From contig NW_026971221.1 in NCBI RefSeq assembly GCF_963678635.1, positions 1-64,000 of the forward strand: a DNA stretch of 64,000 nucleotides, written 5' to 3'. Positions 1-10,108 of this stretch are shown here, in pieces; the stretch's first letter is position 1; every line of letters begins with the position of its first letter. Origin of the DNA: Symsagittifera roscoffensis. Lineage: Eukaryota > Xenacoelomorpha > Acoela > Convolutidae. The translations under genes and the position numbers were made by a program. The notes below the pieces were generated by a model. The model ran no database searches. It saw only the letters and a program-made list of their open reading frames with translations, and was not told where the DNA came from.

Positions 1-294
1 GCTCAAATAATTGTTCTCTCGGGAATACTCTGTCCTCTATTTCAGATGGGACAGCTCTACTCTTGTTCACTATGATGGAAATTGCGAATAGCAATTTCCT
101 ACCGATTTTTCTTGCAACTTTCCCGCGTTTTTCACTCGAACGTTCTGACTTCTCTTTTTCTGATTTTCAGTTATCTAGAGAAAATCGTGCATGACAGGTT
201 CCATTCGAAATTTTGAAAAACTAAATTTCACTCCAAAATCAAGTGTTTTTTTCTTCTCTCAAGGTCAAACTTCCGAATATGACCGACTGGCACA
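1..294 (-). repeat. 3' LTR of element A (partial)
   Basis: Identical to 22075-22368 except for two adjacent bases at 176-177. On the minus strand the LTR starts with TGTGCCAGTC at 294, directly after the polypurine tract. It contains the conserved hairpin at 78-98 (8-bp arms GAAATTGC/GCAATTTC). The rest of the LTR lies outside the window. Confidence 0.95.
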
Positions 295-306
295 TACTCC
301 CCGGAC
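295..306 (-). promoter_or_regulatory. 3' polypurine tract of element A (plus-strand primer)
   Basis: On the minus strand GTCCGGGGAG (306-297) plus TA abuts the TG of the 3' LTR. This is the position where RNase H leaves the primer for plus-strand DNA synthesis. The same 10-mer precedes the 3' LTRs of B and C and recurs inside pol. Confidence 0.85.
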
Positions 307-723
307 TCGAGATCGATGTCCTCATCGCGTGCTGTCTTCTGCCAGTGAGTCCCAGAAAACCGAGTGTTACTCAAGATACAGTGCCAGTGGTCATTTACAG
401 AAGTTTGCAGCAGACTTAAGCTTATCTACACCCCAAAATTCACAGCCATTTAAAATTTTCACACTATCGCTAAACAGCAATCAAAATCTGCCCACACCTG
501 CACCCTTGAATTCTTGCTTTCCAAGCCAATCATTTAAAATTTCTTTTGTCCCATTCAATCAGGAAATTGTCATGCAGCATTTTGATTTATATAATAAATA
601 TAGTATATTAATAACAATATTTGCTTTGTTAAAACTTCTTTTTCGTGAATCCAAGTTTCACCCGGATCCACGCTCAAGCCCCCCTTTCCCTCTCAAGACT
701 CAAGATCCATTCGAGCCACCTGC
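307..723 (-). other. 3' UTR of element A
   Basis: This 0.4-kb stretch lies between the ORF2 stop and the polypurine tract. It is AT-rich towards ORF2. The part next to the PPT (about 307-430) is well conserved with 44035-44134 of element B. I see no ORF with coding character in it; the open frame on the opposite strand is a shadow. Confidence 0.7.
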
Positions 724-3700
724 TCATCTCGCACTCTTCGCCTTGGAGGTACTGCACCCTGAAGTACTAGATACGGCAAACTGTCTCAACAGTTCCTCTT
801 CATCATCGGAGCTAATCACAATCTCCTCCCAAGCCTTCAGCTGCTCGTAGGATCGCATCCATTCTCTTTGCTCTTGCAACCTCTTTGCTTGGTTGGGTAG
901 TGCCTTCACCCTAGATTCCCGGTTCAAACAAAAGGAGTTGTGCAGGCTCAAGCTCACGTTCTTCGCCAGGTCCTCCTCTAGTATCGATTCCCTCGCCTTG
1001 GTATTGTCTCTAGACATTTTACCCACTCTCTTCCATCCTGTCGTGATTGCATTACGATGGGTTAACAGGGGTCTCTTGAAATCTTCCGGCCCAATCTCGG
1101 CCTGGAACTGTCGATACTCCTTTTGATGTTTTCTCATGTGGTCTTTCGTTGTCATGTACAACCAGGACGTCAGCGTTGCCCGAAACCATGGGAAGTACCT
1201 CAAATGGCTCCAGACATGTCTGACTTCCGTTGGTATGGCGAATACCTTGCACGCAGTCTCAAACAACTCGAGTCTCCTACTGTAGTCTATCGCGTATATT
1301 GACTCTGCCGTTGGCGTCCCCGCTTCCCGATACTTCGTTATATTCTCTTCTATCCATCTCAGAGCCAAGATCGTACTCACTACCAAGATCGTCACCTTCT
1401 GTCGGTGATCCGGTAGTCCGATCGACCGGATTTCTTCCATATCCCACACCAGGCAAAGGTTCTTGTGATCTGGATACCACACCGTTTGCGCTAAACAGTG
1501 GCATGGGCATTCTCCATGGGTGATTTCAATGCTCCTGAGGTTACGCTCCCCCGAGGCTTCCAAGAGAGGCTCAAGCTCCATCATTTTCTCATGCATCGTG
1601 TCGTTAGCTTCCAGGTTTGGAGCACTTCCCACATGTTTTCCGATCACGTTTTGTCTCTCGTGATCGCTTGTGTTCTCTCTCTCCAACTTCAAAAGTTCTT
1701 CTCCCCAGATTTCACTCAAGTCATCTCTCAATTCTTTTGGTACTGTCCCTCTGATTTTTCTCAACAACTTGTGCGAGTGATGCGATGTCCGAGCCAACCT
1801 CACGCACTTGGGCACTGAGAAGGCCTTGTCCACCAGTACTCTCTGGCTGGATGCTTCCAACATCACCATGTGCAGTGGGTAGTGACTTCCGCACAAGTTG
1901 GCCATCATTGACCCTATCAGCGATTTCGCGTTCAATGGCAAGCCATAAGCTTCGCTCATGGGAAATCCCATTTCCGCCTCGAGACCAACCTTCCAGCTCC
2001 GGATGTGTTTTTGAGTCACCTGCAACACCCCGGGCCATGATTCTACGCTCAACGCCGTCACTAAATGATGTTCAGATTCTAGTCTTTCCAGTGACTGCAG
2101 ACTACACATTCTCGAGAAGAATCCGAGAGCTGTCGCTATATTCACCGTGGTTCTCGCGTAACACTCCGCTACTATTTGCACTTCACTTTTCTCCCTTTCT
2201 GTTATATCTTCGAACCAAGTGACCAGGTCTTCTTTTTGAAATGACAGTATTCTAACGCATGACCGTCCATCGCAGGTGTGCTCTCCGTTTCCACACGTCG
2301 AATCCAGACAGCTACCCGGCTCCAATTTCTTTGCTGACCCGGGATTACTAGTCTTTTCGCCTGGCTCTTGCATCTGAGGTGAAATTAGCTTATGCAGCAC
2401 ACTCAACTTTGCCAGATCTTCATCTTCTGTTGGTGCTAACCTCACTCGCTCGGTGGTTTCCTCAATCAGACTCGCGTGGGGATGTGGACACCAGGAGGGT
2501 CTTAATAGTTTCCATACCACTCCCAAGTTCGTGGTTAACAAGCCATTTCCATCGCCCATGTTCACTTCAACTCTCTTGTCTGAACGTGGTATGCTCACCA
2601 CCTCTGGTGTTTTCTCAAGAATCAGGCCCAGGCTCGGCCCCTCTTTTTCCACCGCGTCTATTTCCATTATTCTTTCTGTCCAAAACTTCAGTAGCTCCGC
2701 TACCTCATGGTTCCTGTGGGCGCCTCCAGCTTCCGAGTCTAAGAAGGGGTTGTAGGCCATTCCCATCACTCCAGACACATATTGGTATTCCCCCTTCTCG
2801 CTGATTCTCGAGTACTGCTCTGACGAGGCCAGGTTACGGTGAACATCATGTTCTTCTTCGAACTTCTTATTATAAAACCTCCGTACCTCGTCTAGCTTCC
2901 TATGGTTCTCTAGGGATAGTCTGGAACCCTCTTCCTTTTCTATTCCTGTGCTCTGATACACGTTCAAGATGACCGTTGAGACTCTTTTTTCCATGGTTTT
3001 GCTTGCGCTTGTTCTCTGTTGGCATGCCAGGATGGTGCTATCAGACATCATCGACATTATCCATCTCAAGAAACACGTGGCATCCTTTCTTCTGGCCAGG
3101 CTCAAGCCTGAGTTGTCCCTGGCTACGTGTTGCATCAGTGCCTGATACACATCTAGTTTCTTGCTTCCCAACTTCAGCCTGTCATACGAGGTCAGTGTTT
3201 CCAGCTCTATCCCCACCAGACTCCAGGTGAACATTAATTGTCCTGCAGTTCTAACGAAGGGATTCGCCATTAATGGTGGTGCTGATGAGGGTGTCCTCAT
3301 TGCTTCTTCAAAATGATCCTTCAACAAACTCTGCCAGGACCTCTTCAGATGACTTGCCATTTCTATTCTATTAACCTCGGCCTTTTGCTGGGTGGCCCAA
3401 TTACGTCGCTTGCGAGCTACTCCACTGTCCAACTTCTTCCAGCAGTCCTCCATTTCTTTCAATGTTTCAAGGGCCACCCACCACGTCCGGGAGGTGTTCC
3501 TCGTCTTGTTCCTTTCCAATGGATCACTTGTCACTCGCTTGCCCGTGGCCTGGTGTGCCTTCGAGATCCATTCTTTGCCGACATCTACTTCCCATGTCTG
3601 TGCGTTCGTTGAACCTCTCTTCACGTTTATCTTCTGAGGCTTGAAGTCTTCCTCCGATGTCGAACTGGTGGAAACCTCTATTTCCCTCTCTACTTCAAGT

Positions 3701-6700
3701 GGTCTTCTGAGTTCCGAGCTGCTCTTGTATGCCGCCGTCTTGCATCTAGCCAAAACCATGGGCGCCGTCTCTCTCAAGTTTCCTTCCGAAACAGCATCCA
3801 CTGAAGGACTACCCAATCCTTCCACTTCTCTCTTCCTCTTGCGAGTCTTCACATCTCTACTTGAGGGTGTTGTGGCTACCATCACTGATTCGACCTCTCC
3901 ATCCACTCCTTCCAACTCTTGCCTCCCCCCTGCTCGAGCCTTAAGGATATTAGTACTTTTAATCATATTACTAGTCCCAACCTTATCAACCATTTTATCT
4001 ACAGTTTTTTGTCTCCGAGTAGAGCTGTCCTCACATTTTTCTTCTCTAGTCTTAGATCGTGAATTCCTCAGCTCTACCAGCTTGCTCAGTAGCTCTTTTC
4101 TCGCCTTCTCATCCAGGCCCGTTCCTATCAGAAGCGGTTCTCCAAATCTTACGACTGTGTCCCACAGTTCCTCCTTGAATTTGTCCAGCGTCGTCTCGCT
4201 GCCCACTTCTTGATTGAATTCTTCCAGGAACTCCTGCCAAGCATCGTCCTTCAGTGATCCCAGGAATATGTCCCTGTTCCCTTCGAAAGTGTTCTTTTCC
4301 CTTTCCTCCGAGCTCAAGAGTATCATCCCCATATTGAAGGTCTCACTTGCCAATGGCAATTCCAGATCCTTCCGGGGAGACGGAATCAGGGGTGGTGTGG
4401 CAGTATCTGCCCAATTCTCCTCGCTCAAGTCTTTCAACAGCTCTTGAGTGGTGAGCTCCTCCCCTGATGGCCCTGGTTCAGGCGTATTCCCCACTTCCAT
4501 GTCTTCACCGGCTTCACTGAGAGTTTCATCCATACTCTCTTCTTCTGACTCTTGTCTCCTTCTCTCGAGAATTTTCTTAAATCGGTCCTCGACGGGTCCG
4601 CTCCTCTTGTCTCCAGGCGTGTCCACGGACAGTGGTGATGGTGTCGTAGGATCCAGCTTTTTGTATTCCGTCAGTGCTACATGCAGTTGACCTGCTGCAT
4701 CTAGTTCTGTTCCTTCCTGTCTTATTTCCACCTGTTCCAAGCCATAGGGCGCCTTATATTTTCTCGTGGCAAATTTCATGTCGTCCACCAGTGCGACATG
4801 CCCCTCCATCACGATCATCCTGCCATCATCCCATATGGGTAACATGTTCTCAAGTCCCTCCTTCTCTAGAGTTCTCAAGACCTTCCGCACCTCATACCCT
4901 GGGGGCTGCGAACCTCTACTCTTTTTCGCTTGCGTCGTCCACGAATTTACCTTCATCTCGCTGGTATGGAAGTAGACCGCCGCCGTGTAGCCAATGAACA
5001 GGGGGTCCCAGCCATCAGTGAAATCCTTCTGCATTTCCTCCGTCGTCATCCTCGCCATTATGGAGGGAACTACCAAGGGACTATTCATTCCTAAGGTCAT
5101 CCTCCTGACTATTGGGAACTCAGGCATGGTGGCTGGGAGGATTTCTTTCTCCATTATGGTCTCCAGCTCCCTCTTCACCAGTGCGAAGCACTCCTTCCAG
5201 GCAGGAATTCTCAAGATTTCTCGTCCGTCCGCCGTCAATGGGTTCAAGTTCCAGAATTTGGGATACATTTCGATGGGACCCTCTCGCTTGCCTCCCATTC
5301 TACATTGCATTTGCCCCCTGAAGTTGTACACTATTAGCTCGGCATCTTTCACCTTTCCAAAGAGTACCGTGTTGCTCATTCGCCCTCTGAGCACTTCCTG
5401 CTGACACCAATTTAACGCCGTCCCATCCAGTATACTGATAAGGCTCAAGTGCGTTACAGAGTGACGATACGTTGTCACCAGGGGGTCTGGGAACGCGTAC
5501 GTCACTGCTGGACCATAAATGCAGGTCACCACCTCCTCTAGGCCCCGGATTATCCCCATTGGGTCCGACCTCATAGCCAGGCATAGGTCCGTCAGCAGAG
5601 GCATCCCTCTGTTCGTCTTCTTCCATTCTTCTCTCGAAGTTGGATTCTCATCTTCACCCGTCATGTGCCGATTTTGCATCATGAGGTATTGTACTAGCAA
5701 CGTCTTCAACCCTGCGGCACACTTGTAGGAGCTGGTTTCAATGCTCGTGTGGACTCTCCCCATAGACAGAGGCTCTCCATATTCCATTAATCGATGAAAC
5801 GACACCAATTCCCCATGGGTCAAGAGTACTAGTGCCAGGTACCCATCAACTCGAAGTGTCTCTACTCCCCGACTAAACATGTATGCTGGGCCCATGTTGA
5901 ACAAGTATCTGGGGTAGACCAAATACAGGGCCAAGAGCAGGCTGATGGGCATGCCCAGTATCTCCTGCACGAAGGCTCCAAAGATAGTCGCCGTGGTGCC
6001 GAATATTCCTGCCAAGAATTCCCTCTCCCAGCAAGGACTCAAGAACTTGAGAATTTCGTAATCCCTCCTAGTCTTCAATTCGCCTTTGGCGTGCTCTCTC
6101 CAGAACCCTCCAATCGTCACTTCATTGGCGGCCGAGACAAATCTAGCCACCGTCATGTCTCTTACTTCGGCCAGCTCCAGTTGCTTCTCTAGAAAACTCC
6201 AGACTTGTTTCACGAGGAGTGGTGCTTCCTCCCTTGTCTTATTCGTGGCGTTCTCCAGCCTTGGTGTCAAAAATGGCCACCAGCCATTCTCTTGAGTCAA
6301 ACGATATTTCAACGATCCTAATTGCTTTTCCGTCTCGGCCACATTTCTTCTCTCGTTACTGGGACCTCTAGACTTGCTGGTGGAGTTTGTGATCTTCACA
6401 TCCATACTCCGAAACCACAGGCTGGCTGTTAATTTGCTTATCGCCGTGTGATCGTCCCCGATAACTGGGCTGAACTTGAGTTGCCTGGCAAAGTTCGATA
6501 TCTCTAGCAAGAGCACCTCGTCTAATACGATCAGGATGTCGGCTAGTCCATAAAAGCCCCTCAGTGCATGAGATATGTCCGCCCATGCCGCCGCCAATTC
6601 TGACTTGCGAAGCCTCAGGTTCGATGGCTCCAACTCCCGATTGGGGGCTGCCATTAGAATCCGCCATTCACTCCCTTCTGCTATCAGGATCAAGACCGCG

Positions 6701-9588
6701 TACACGAACTGTAGGGCGGGTGGCATATTCGCGTATCCAGGGGATGTGGTAAACACCACCTTCGTCTTGGACCCGAATCTCGAGACAACATTCTCTTGCA
6801 CTTCATTCATCGCCGCAAACAACGCTTGAATGGCTTCCCATATCTTCCTCGATGTCGGAATTTCATCGCCCTTTAGTTGCTCAAGAAGTCCCATCGCGTG
6901 CAGGTGATCATTCATCCCTGCAAACAACAGCAGCTCAGGTTCACAGGGCATCTCCGACTTTATTGCCACTACCAGAGTTAACATCTGATTTAATTCAGCT
7001 CCTGGCAAAGAGTATATCAAAGTCTCCGGCCAGAACAACTTGGGAGACGTTCCTTCGAAGTCTGATCCCGCCACAATGACTACTCTCGCAGCAGCTGGGT
7101 CTGCTCTATCATACACTGCCAGGGTTTTGGCCAGCTGGGTACTCCCACAGGGCTTCCCGTACCTGGGATCTTCCGCCAATTTCGAGCCTTCGTAAGCGGC
7201 ATCTGGCAATCCCGTTCCTCCCGGATTGAGTAGCTTGTCTACCACCTTCAACTGTGCCGGGGTTGCCAACCTGATCCTGGCGATGCTAGTTCGGTGCTTG
7301 GGAGGTTGTGCTATAAGTCCCGGACTCCCCAGCAGCTTGAGAGGTCTGTAGTTAATGGGTCCCATGATCGTTTTTGTGGGAATTCCCGTCAGGTCTGTGG
7401 TCTCCATCAACTTCGCTCTCGAGAAGTGCGACTCATGAGCTTTCAACCAGTCCACGCAATGATGCCTATTCAAATCCTCGTGTGATACTCGTTCGATCCC
7501 CAGGGTTTCCGCCAATTCTTGCCTGCATTCCAAACTCTCTAGATCCAGCTCTTTCACCTTCTCAGGATATCTCAAGCGAGCGGTCTCCATAGACTTATTT
7601 TCCCGTTTGCTCTCTGCCACTACCACTGAGGATATCGCCGAGCTTGGAGGTGTTGATGACGTCACCTCCTCAGACTCCATTGGCGTGGCACTCTGCAACC
7701 TGGTCTGGCTGCTCCTTGAACTGTCTCTAGTGTCAACTCTCGGTCCCAAGCGACCAGACAAGGCCCTTGAGGCAAGGAATGGTGGGTTCGGAGGTGGTCC
7801 TAAAGTGAATTGGGCTGTCTCTAGCAGATCCGCCTCCAGCGCATTTATGTGTTCTTGGAAGACGTCGTTTAGCCACTCTGCTCCCCTCGGTCTATCAAAA
7901 TGGATTCCATCACTGGAGGTGTCTTCAGGGAATCCCTCTTTCTCCATGCGCTCTGCCACGTCCAACAGTCTGACAGGGAGCACACTCTTCCGGTGGATGT
8001 CTCTTATCCCCTTGTTTAGGTTCCGCACCTTCTCGTTCATCTCCAAGGCGTGCTGATCAAACATCATGTTGTAGGGGACAGTACATATCGTCAACAGGAT
8101 GGGGTCCATCTGAATCCTCAGTTCCTCAAGAAGGCAGCTCACCTTATCGTGCAGCCTTGTTATTTTCCTCGCTTCACCCCTTGATACATCGTTGGTCCCG
8201 ATCATCAGGGTCACCGTGTATACTTTGGTCATCCCCAGCATGTCAAGCGTTGCTAACATCTGTGGCGTGGCAGCTCCAGCGAAACTCAAGATTCCCGTCT
8301 GCCAGTGCGATCGGATCCGGGTCAACACCCGCACCAGGCTGTCCCCTACGATTAGATGAACCGCACCTTCTGGTACCCGGGGTGGCGCCAAGTACTGCAC
8401 CCAGGCCGCATCATGAAAGCAGTCTCTCCTAGCTTTCTGCTCCGTACTCCAGTCCAGCCGATTGTGCCTGTGGTACCTCCCCTCTGTATTCTTCTTATAA
8501 CTCAAGATCACGACACTCCTAACCGGCTGTTCCCTCCACGTCGGGGGAAGCTCCGGTCTTGCCGAACTCTCACGACTCTTTTGCTGCAATCTCTCGCCCA
8601 GTTCTCTCAGACGCGATGAGCCGCCGCTCACCTGACTGTCACTCGAGGTCGAGGTTGGGGTATATCCCGACAGCTCCACATCCATCAGTGGGCGTATGGG
8701 TTGCGTCTCTAGGCTACGCAAGGAAGACGTTGCGTCATTCGGTATCCAAACCTCCAACCCTTCACTCATGTGTTCACGGGCCTCGCGGTCAAGGTTGAAC
8801 CGTGCTCTTGCTCTGGGGGCCTCATCCACCTCCATACGTGACTCTGGCCTCGAGCTGGTGACCACTCGCTCCTTCGGCCTGGCTCCCTTCTGTGCATCAA
8901 GCTCGCGTTGTCGTTGTTCTATTCTGTCTAATTCCGACCTCAGTTGATCACGATTTGCGGCGTTCTCCCGCACCCTTAACTCCTGTTGATGTTCAGCTTT
9001 TTGTATCTCAAGCAACCTCAGAGCCTGGTCTCGCTCGTTGACCGCCTGGTCCCTTTCCAGCTGAACCTTCTCCCGATCCAGATTTGCCTGATCCCGATCG
9101 AGGTTCGCCTTATTCCTTTCCTTCTGCGTCTTCTCGAGCTCTTTCTTTAGAACACCTAGATCCGGATATGCCTCGATCGTCTGTTGCATTCGTGACATCG
9201 ATGGCACCCTACTCGAGCTCTGGCTTGTGGACCTCACTGTTGGCCTAGTCGGTAGTGGGAATTCCCCTGCGCCATATTCGGTATTGTTATTCAGGCCAGG
9301 ATTCCTTGCCAAGTCAAAACCCCTTACTCCTCCATCCACATTCCAAGACAACCATCTGGTCTGTTCTTGGTTCGATATTCCCTCGGTGGTGTAGCCGATC
9401 ATCAAGACAGCCTCCGTTGCAGACTCCCTGCACTCACCCTGGTCCTCCAACTGGAGGATGGCATTCAGCATCACCGCCATTCTCTCGTCTATTTGGGTGT
9501 AGTCCAAGTCCCTCAGGCGCCTGTACAGCTCATCAAGAGTGGGCTTCCTCAGGGCCACGGGCACGGATTTCCATAATCGGTCTGCCAT
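724..9588 (-). CDS. ORF2 of element A: giant accessory protein with tandem SGNH/GDSL-hydrolase-like domains
   Basis: One unbroken 2,954-codon frame in the position where env lies in retroviruses. Residues about 145-232 form a charged, RDQ/ERD-rich coiled coil. The first SGNH domain has GDS with the nucleophile Ser417, a block II Gly near 438, GTND at 464-467 and DGIH with Asp560 and His563: all four family blocks are present. A second SGNH-like domain follows (AGS at 840-842, GMND at 891-894) but lacks a clear GDS and DxxH pair and may be non-catalytic. The rest (about 1050-2954) is unrecognised. It includes an acidic Ser/Glu-rich stretch, KR-rich clusters that could be nuclear signals, and a C-x4-C-x6-C-x4-C cluster near residue 2425. 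I see no signal peptide, fusion peptide or membrane anchor, so env is unlikely. SGNH esterases are known in CR1-type LINE ORF1 proteins and in some rotifer retroelements. The start at 9588 (MADRL) is supported by the matching ATG in B. Confidence 0.9.
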   Translation of the reverse strand: MADRLWKSVPVALRKPTLDELYRRLRDLDYTQIDERMAVMLNAILQLEDQGECRESATEAVLMIGYTTEGISNQEQTRWLSWNVDGGVRGFDLARNPGLNNNTEYGAGEFPLPTRPTVRSTSQSSSRVPSMSRMQQTIEAYPDLGVLKKELEKTQKERNKANLDRDQANLDREKVQLERDQAVNERDQALRLLEIQKAEHQQELRVRENAANRDQLRSELDRIEQRQRELDAQKGARPKERVVTSSRPESRMEVDEAPRARARFNLDREAREHMSEGLEVWIPNDATSSLRSLETQPIRPLMDVELSGYTPTSTSSDSQVSGGSSRLRELGERLQQKSRESSARPELPPTWREQPVRSVVILSYKKNTEGRYHRHNRLDWSTEQKARRDCFHDAAWVQYLAPPRVPEGAVHLIVGDSLVRVLTRIRSHWQTGILSFAGAATPQMLATLDMLGMTKVYTVTLMIGTNDVSRGEARKITRLHDKVSCLLEELRIQMDPILLTICTVPYNMMFDQHALEMNEKVRNLNKGIRDIHRKSVLPVRLLDVAERMEKEGFPEDTSSDGIHFDRPRGAEWLNDVFQEHINALEADLLETAQFTLGPPPNPPFLASRALSGRLGPRVDTRDSSRSSQTRLQSATPMESEEVTSSTPPSSAISSVVVAESKRENKSMETARLRYPEKVKELDLESLECRQELAETLGIERVSHEDLNRHHCVDWLKAHESHFSRAKLMETTDLTGIPTKTIMGPINYRPLKLLGSPGLIAQPPKHRTSIARIRLATPAQLKVVDKLLNPGGTGLPDAAYEGSKLAEDPRYGKPCGSTQLAKTLAVYDRADPAAARVVIVAGSDFEGTSPKLFWPETLIYSLPGAELNQMLTLVVAIKSEMPCEPELLLFAGMNDHLHAMGLLEQLKGDEIPTSRKIWEAIQALFAAMNEVQENVVSRFGSKTKVVFTTSPGYANMPPALQFVYAVLILIAEGSEWRILMAAPNRELEPSNLRLRKSELAAAWADISHALRGFYGLADILIVLDEVLLLEISNFARQLKFSPVIGDDHTAISKLTASLWFRSMDVKITNSTSKSRGPSNERRNVAETEKQLGSLKYRLTQENGWWPFLTPRLENATNKTREEAPLLVKQVWSFLEKQLELAEVRDMTVARFVSAANEVTIGGFWREHAKGELKTRRDYEILKFLSPCWEREFLAGIFGTTATIFGAFVQEILGMPISLLLALYLVYPRYLFNMGPAYMFSRGVETLRVDGYLALVLLTHGELVSFHRLMEYGEPLSMGRVHTSIETSSYKCAAGLKTLLVQYLMMQNRHMTGEDENPTSREEWKKTNRGMPLLTDLCLAMRSDPMGIIRGLEEVVTCIYGPAVTYAFPDPLVTTYRHSVTHLSLISILDGTALNWCQQEVLRGRMSNTVLFGKVKDAELIVYNFRGQMQCRMGGKREGPIEMYPKFWNLNPLTADGREILRIPAWKECFALVKRELETIMEKEILPATMPEFPIVRRMTLGMNSPLVVPSIMARMTTEEMQKDFTDGWDPLFIGYTAAVYFHTSEMKVNSWTTQAKKSRGSQPPGYEVRKVLRTLEKEGLENMLPIWDDGRMIVMEGHVALVDDMKFATRKYKAPYGLEQVEIRQEGTELDAAGQLHVALTEYKKLDPTTPSPLSVDTPGDKRSGPVEDRFKKILERRRQESEEESMDETLSEAGEDMEVGNTPEPGPSGEELTTQELLKDLSEENWADTATPPLIPSPRKDLELPLASETFNMGMILLSSEEREKNTFEGNRDIFLGSLKDDAWQEFLEEFNQEVGSETTLDKFKEELWDTVVRFGEPLLIGTGLDEKARKELLSKLVELRNSRSKTREEKCEDSSTRRQKTVDKMVDKVGTSNMIKSTNILKARAGGRQELEGVDGEVESVMVATTPSSRDVKTRKRKREVEGLGSPSVDAVSEGNLRETAPMVLARCKTAAYKSSSELRRPLEVEREIEVSTSSTSEEDFKPQKINVKRGSTNAQTWEVDVGKEWISKAHQATGKRVTSDPLERNKTRNTSRTWWVALETLKEMEDCWKKLDSGVARKRRNWATQQKAEVNRIEMASHLKRSWQSLLKDHFEEAMRTPSSAPPLMANPFVRTAGQLMFTWSLVGIELETLTSYDRLKLGSKKLDVYQALMQHVARDNSGLSLARRKDATCFLRWIMSMMSDSTILACQQRTSASKTMEKRVSTVILNVYQSTGIEKEEGSRLSLENHRKLDEVRRFYNKKFEEEHDVHRNLASSEQYSRISEKGEYQYVSGVMGMAYNPFLDSEAGGAHRNHEVAELLKFWTERIMEIDAVEKEGPSLGLILEKTPEVVSIPRSDKRVEVNMGDGNGLLTTNLGVVWKLLRPSWCPHPHASLIEETTERVRLAPTEDEDLAKLSVLHKLISPQMQEPGEKTSNPGSAKKLEPGSCLDSTCGNGEHTCDGRSCVRILSFQKEDLVTWFEDITEREKSEVQIVAECYARTTVNIATALGFFSRMCSLQSLERLESEHHLVTALSVESWPGVLQVTQKHIRSWKVGLEAEMGFPMSEAYGLPLNAKSLIGSMMANLCGSHYPLHMVMLEASSQRVLVDKAFSVPKCVRLARTSHHSHKLLRKIRGTVPKELRDDLSEIWGEELLKLERENTSDHERQNVIGKHVGSAPNLEANDTMHEKMMELEPLLEASGERNLRSIEITHGECPCHCLAQTVWYPDHKNLCLVWDMEEIRSIGLPDHRQKVTILVVSTILALRWIEENITKYREAGTPTAESIYAIDYSRRLELFETACKVFAIPTEVRHVWSHLRYFPWFRATLTSWLYMTTKDHMRKHQKEYRQFQAEIGPEDFKRPLLTHRNAITTGWKRVGKMSRDNTKARESILEEDLAKNVSLSLHNSFCLNRESRVKALPNQAKRLQEQREWMRSYEQLKAWEEIVISSDDEEELLRQFAVSSTSGCSTSKAKSAR

Positions 9589-10108
9589 TCTTCGTGACTT
9601 CGGGATGTATACAGGTATGTGTTGACCAGCTCAAGAATTACCTTACCAGCTCAAGAATTACCTTACCGACTCAAGTATTACCCAACTCAAGAATTCTCTC
9701 GAAATGTTCCCTTGCAAATATTTGCTGCAAGTGCCGATTATCGCGAGTTCAATCAAGATTTCTCTCTCTGTTTCTCGCTGGAGTATAGTTGGATTTTCAA
9801 CTTTGTTTTTCAAACTTGATCTGAAAACAGAAAGCATATTGAAACTTGACATGTCATGTTCCTAACCTAGAGACCCCCCTTTTACCAGTATGGTTAAAAT
9901 CTTATCATTTTCACATCACTTAAAACAATTCAATTGGAATTCCCTTAAAAGCATGCAGATTCATTTTATGTTTTAGCACCGTTAACTCGTTTTAAAATTT
10001 AATTGTCATGCCAATCATATCTTTAAAATCCCTTTACCTGCGCCGCACCCCAGTACCTAACTCAAGACTCCTCCCTCACACCCGACTCGATACCCCCATG
10101 TACCCGAC
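9589..10108 (-). other. Gap between gag-pol and ORF2, element A
   Basis: This AT-rich 520-bp gap has no credible ORF. On the minus strand it holds a pyrimidine tract ending in TTTTCAG at 9821 (see the splice acceptor). Nearer ORF2, at 9628-9700, four copies of CTTGAG sit in a short imperfect tandem array (unit about 23 bp). The part beside gag-pol shares an 'ATTGGCATGACAAT' stretch with B at about 35301-35314. Confidence 0.7.
9821..9837 (-). promoter_or_regulatory. Predicted 3' splice site for ORF2 mRNA, element A
   Basis: Minus-strand TGCTTTCTGTTTTCAG followed by ATC, 233 nt upstream of the ORF2 ATG. Equivalent sites occur in B (ending 35492) and C (ending 55141). The matching donor was not identified. 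Confidence 0.6.

Noticed and set aside
191-850. 219-codon plus-strand ORF and the many 60-150-codon frames opposite ORF2 and gag-pol
   Set aside because: They are reverse-strand shadows of the long coding frames, cross LTR or UTR boundaries, and are not preserved as frames between A, B and C.
724-9588. ORF2 as an envelope glycoprotein
   Set aside because: No signal peptide, furin site, fusion peptide or transmembrane segment visible; SGNH motifs indicate a different protein.
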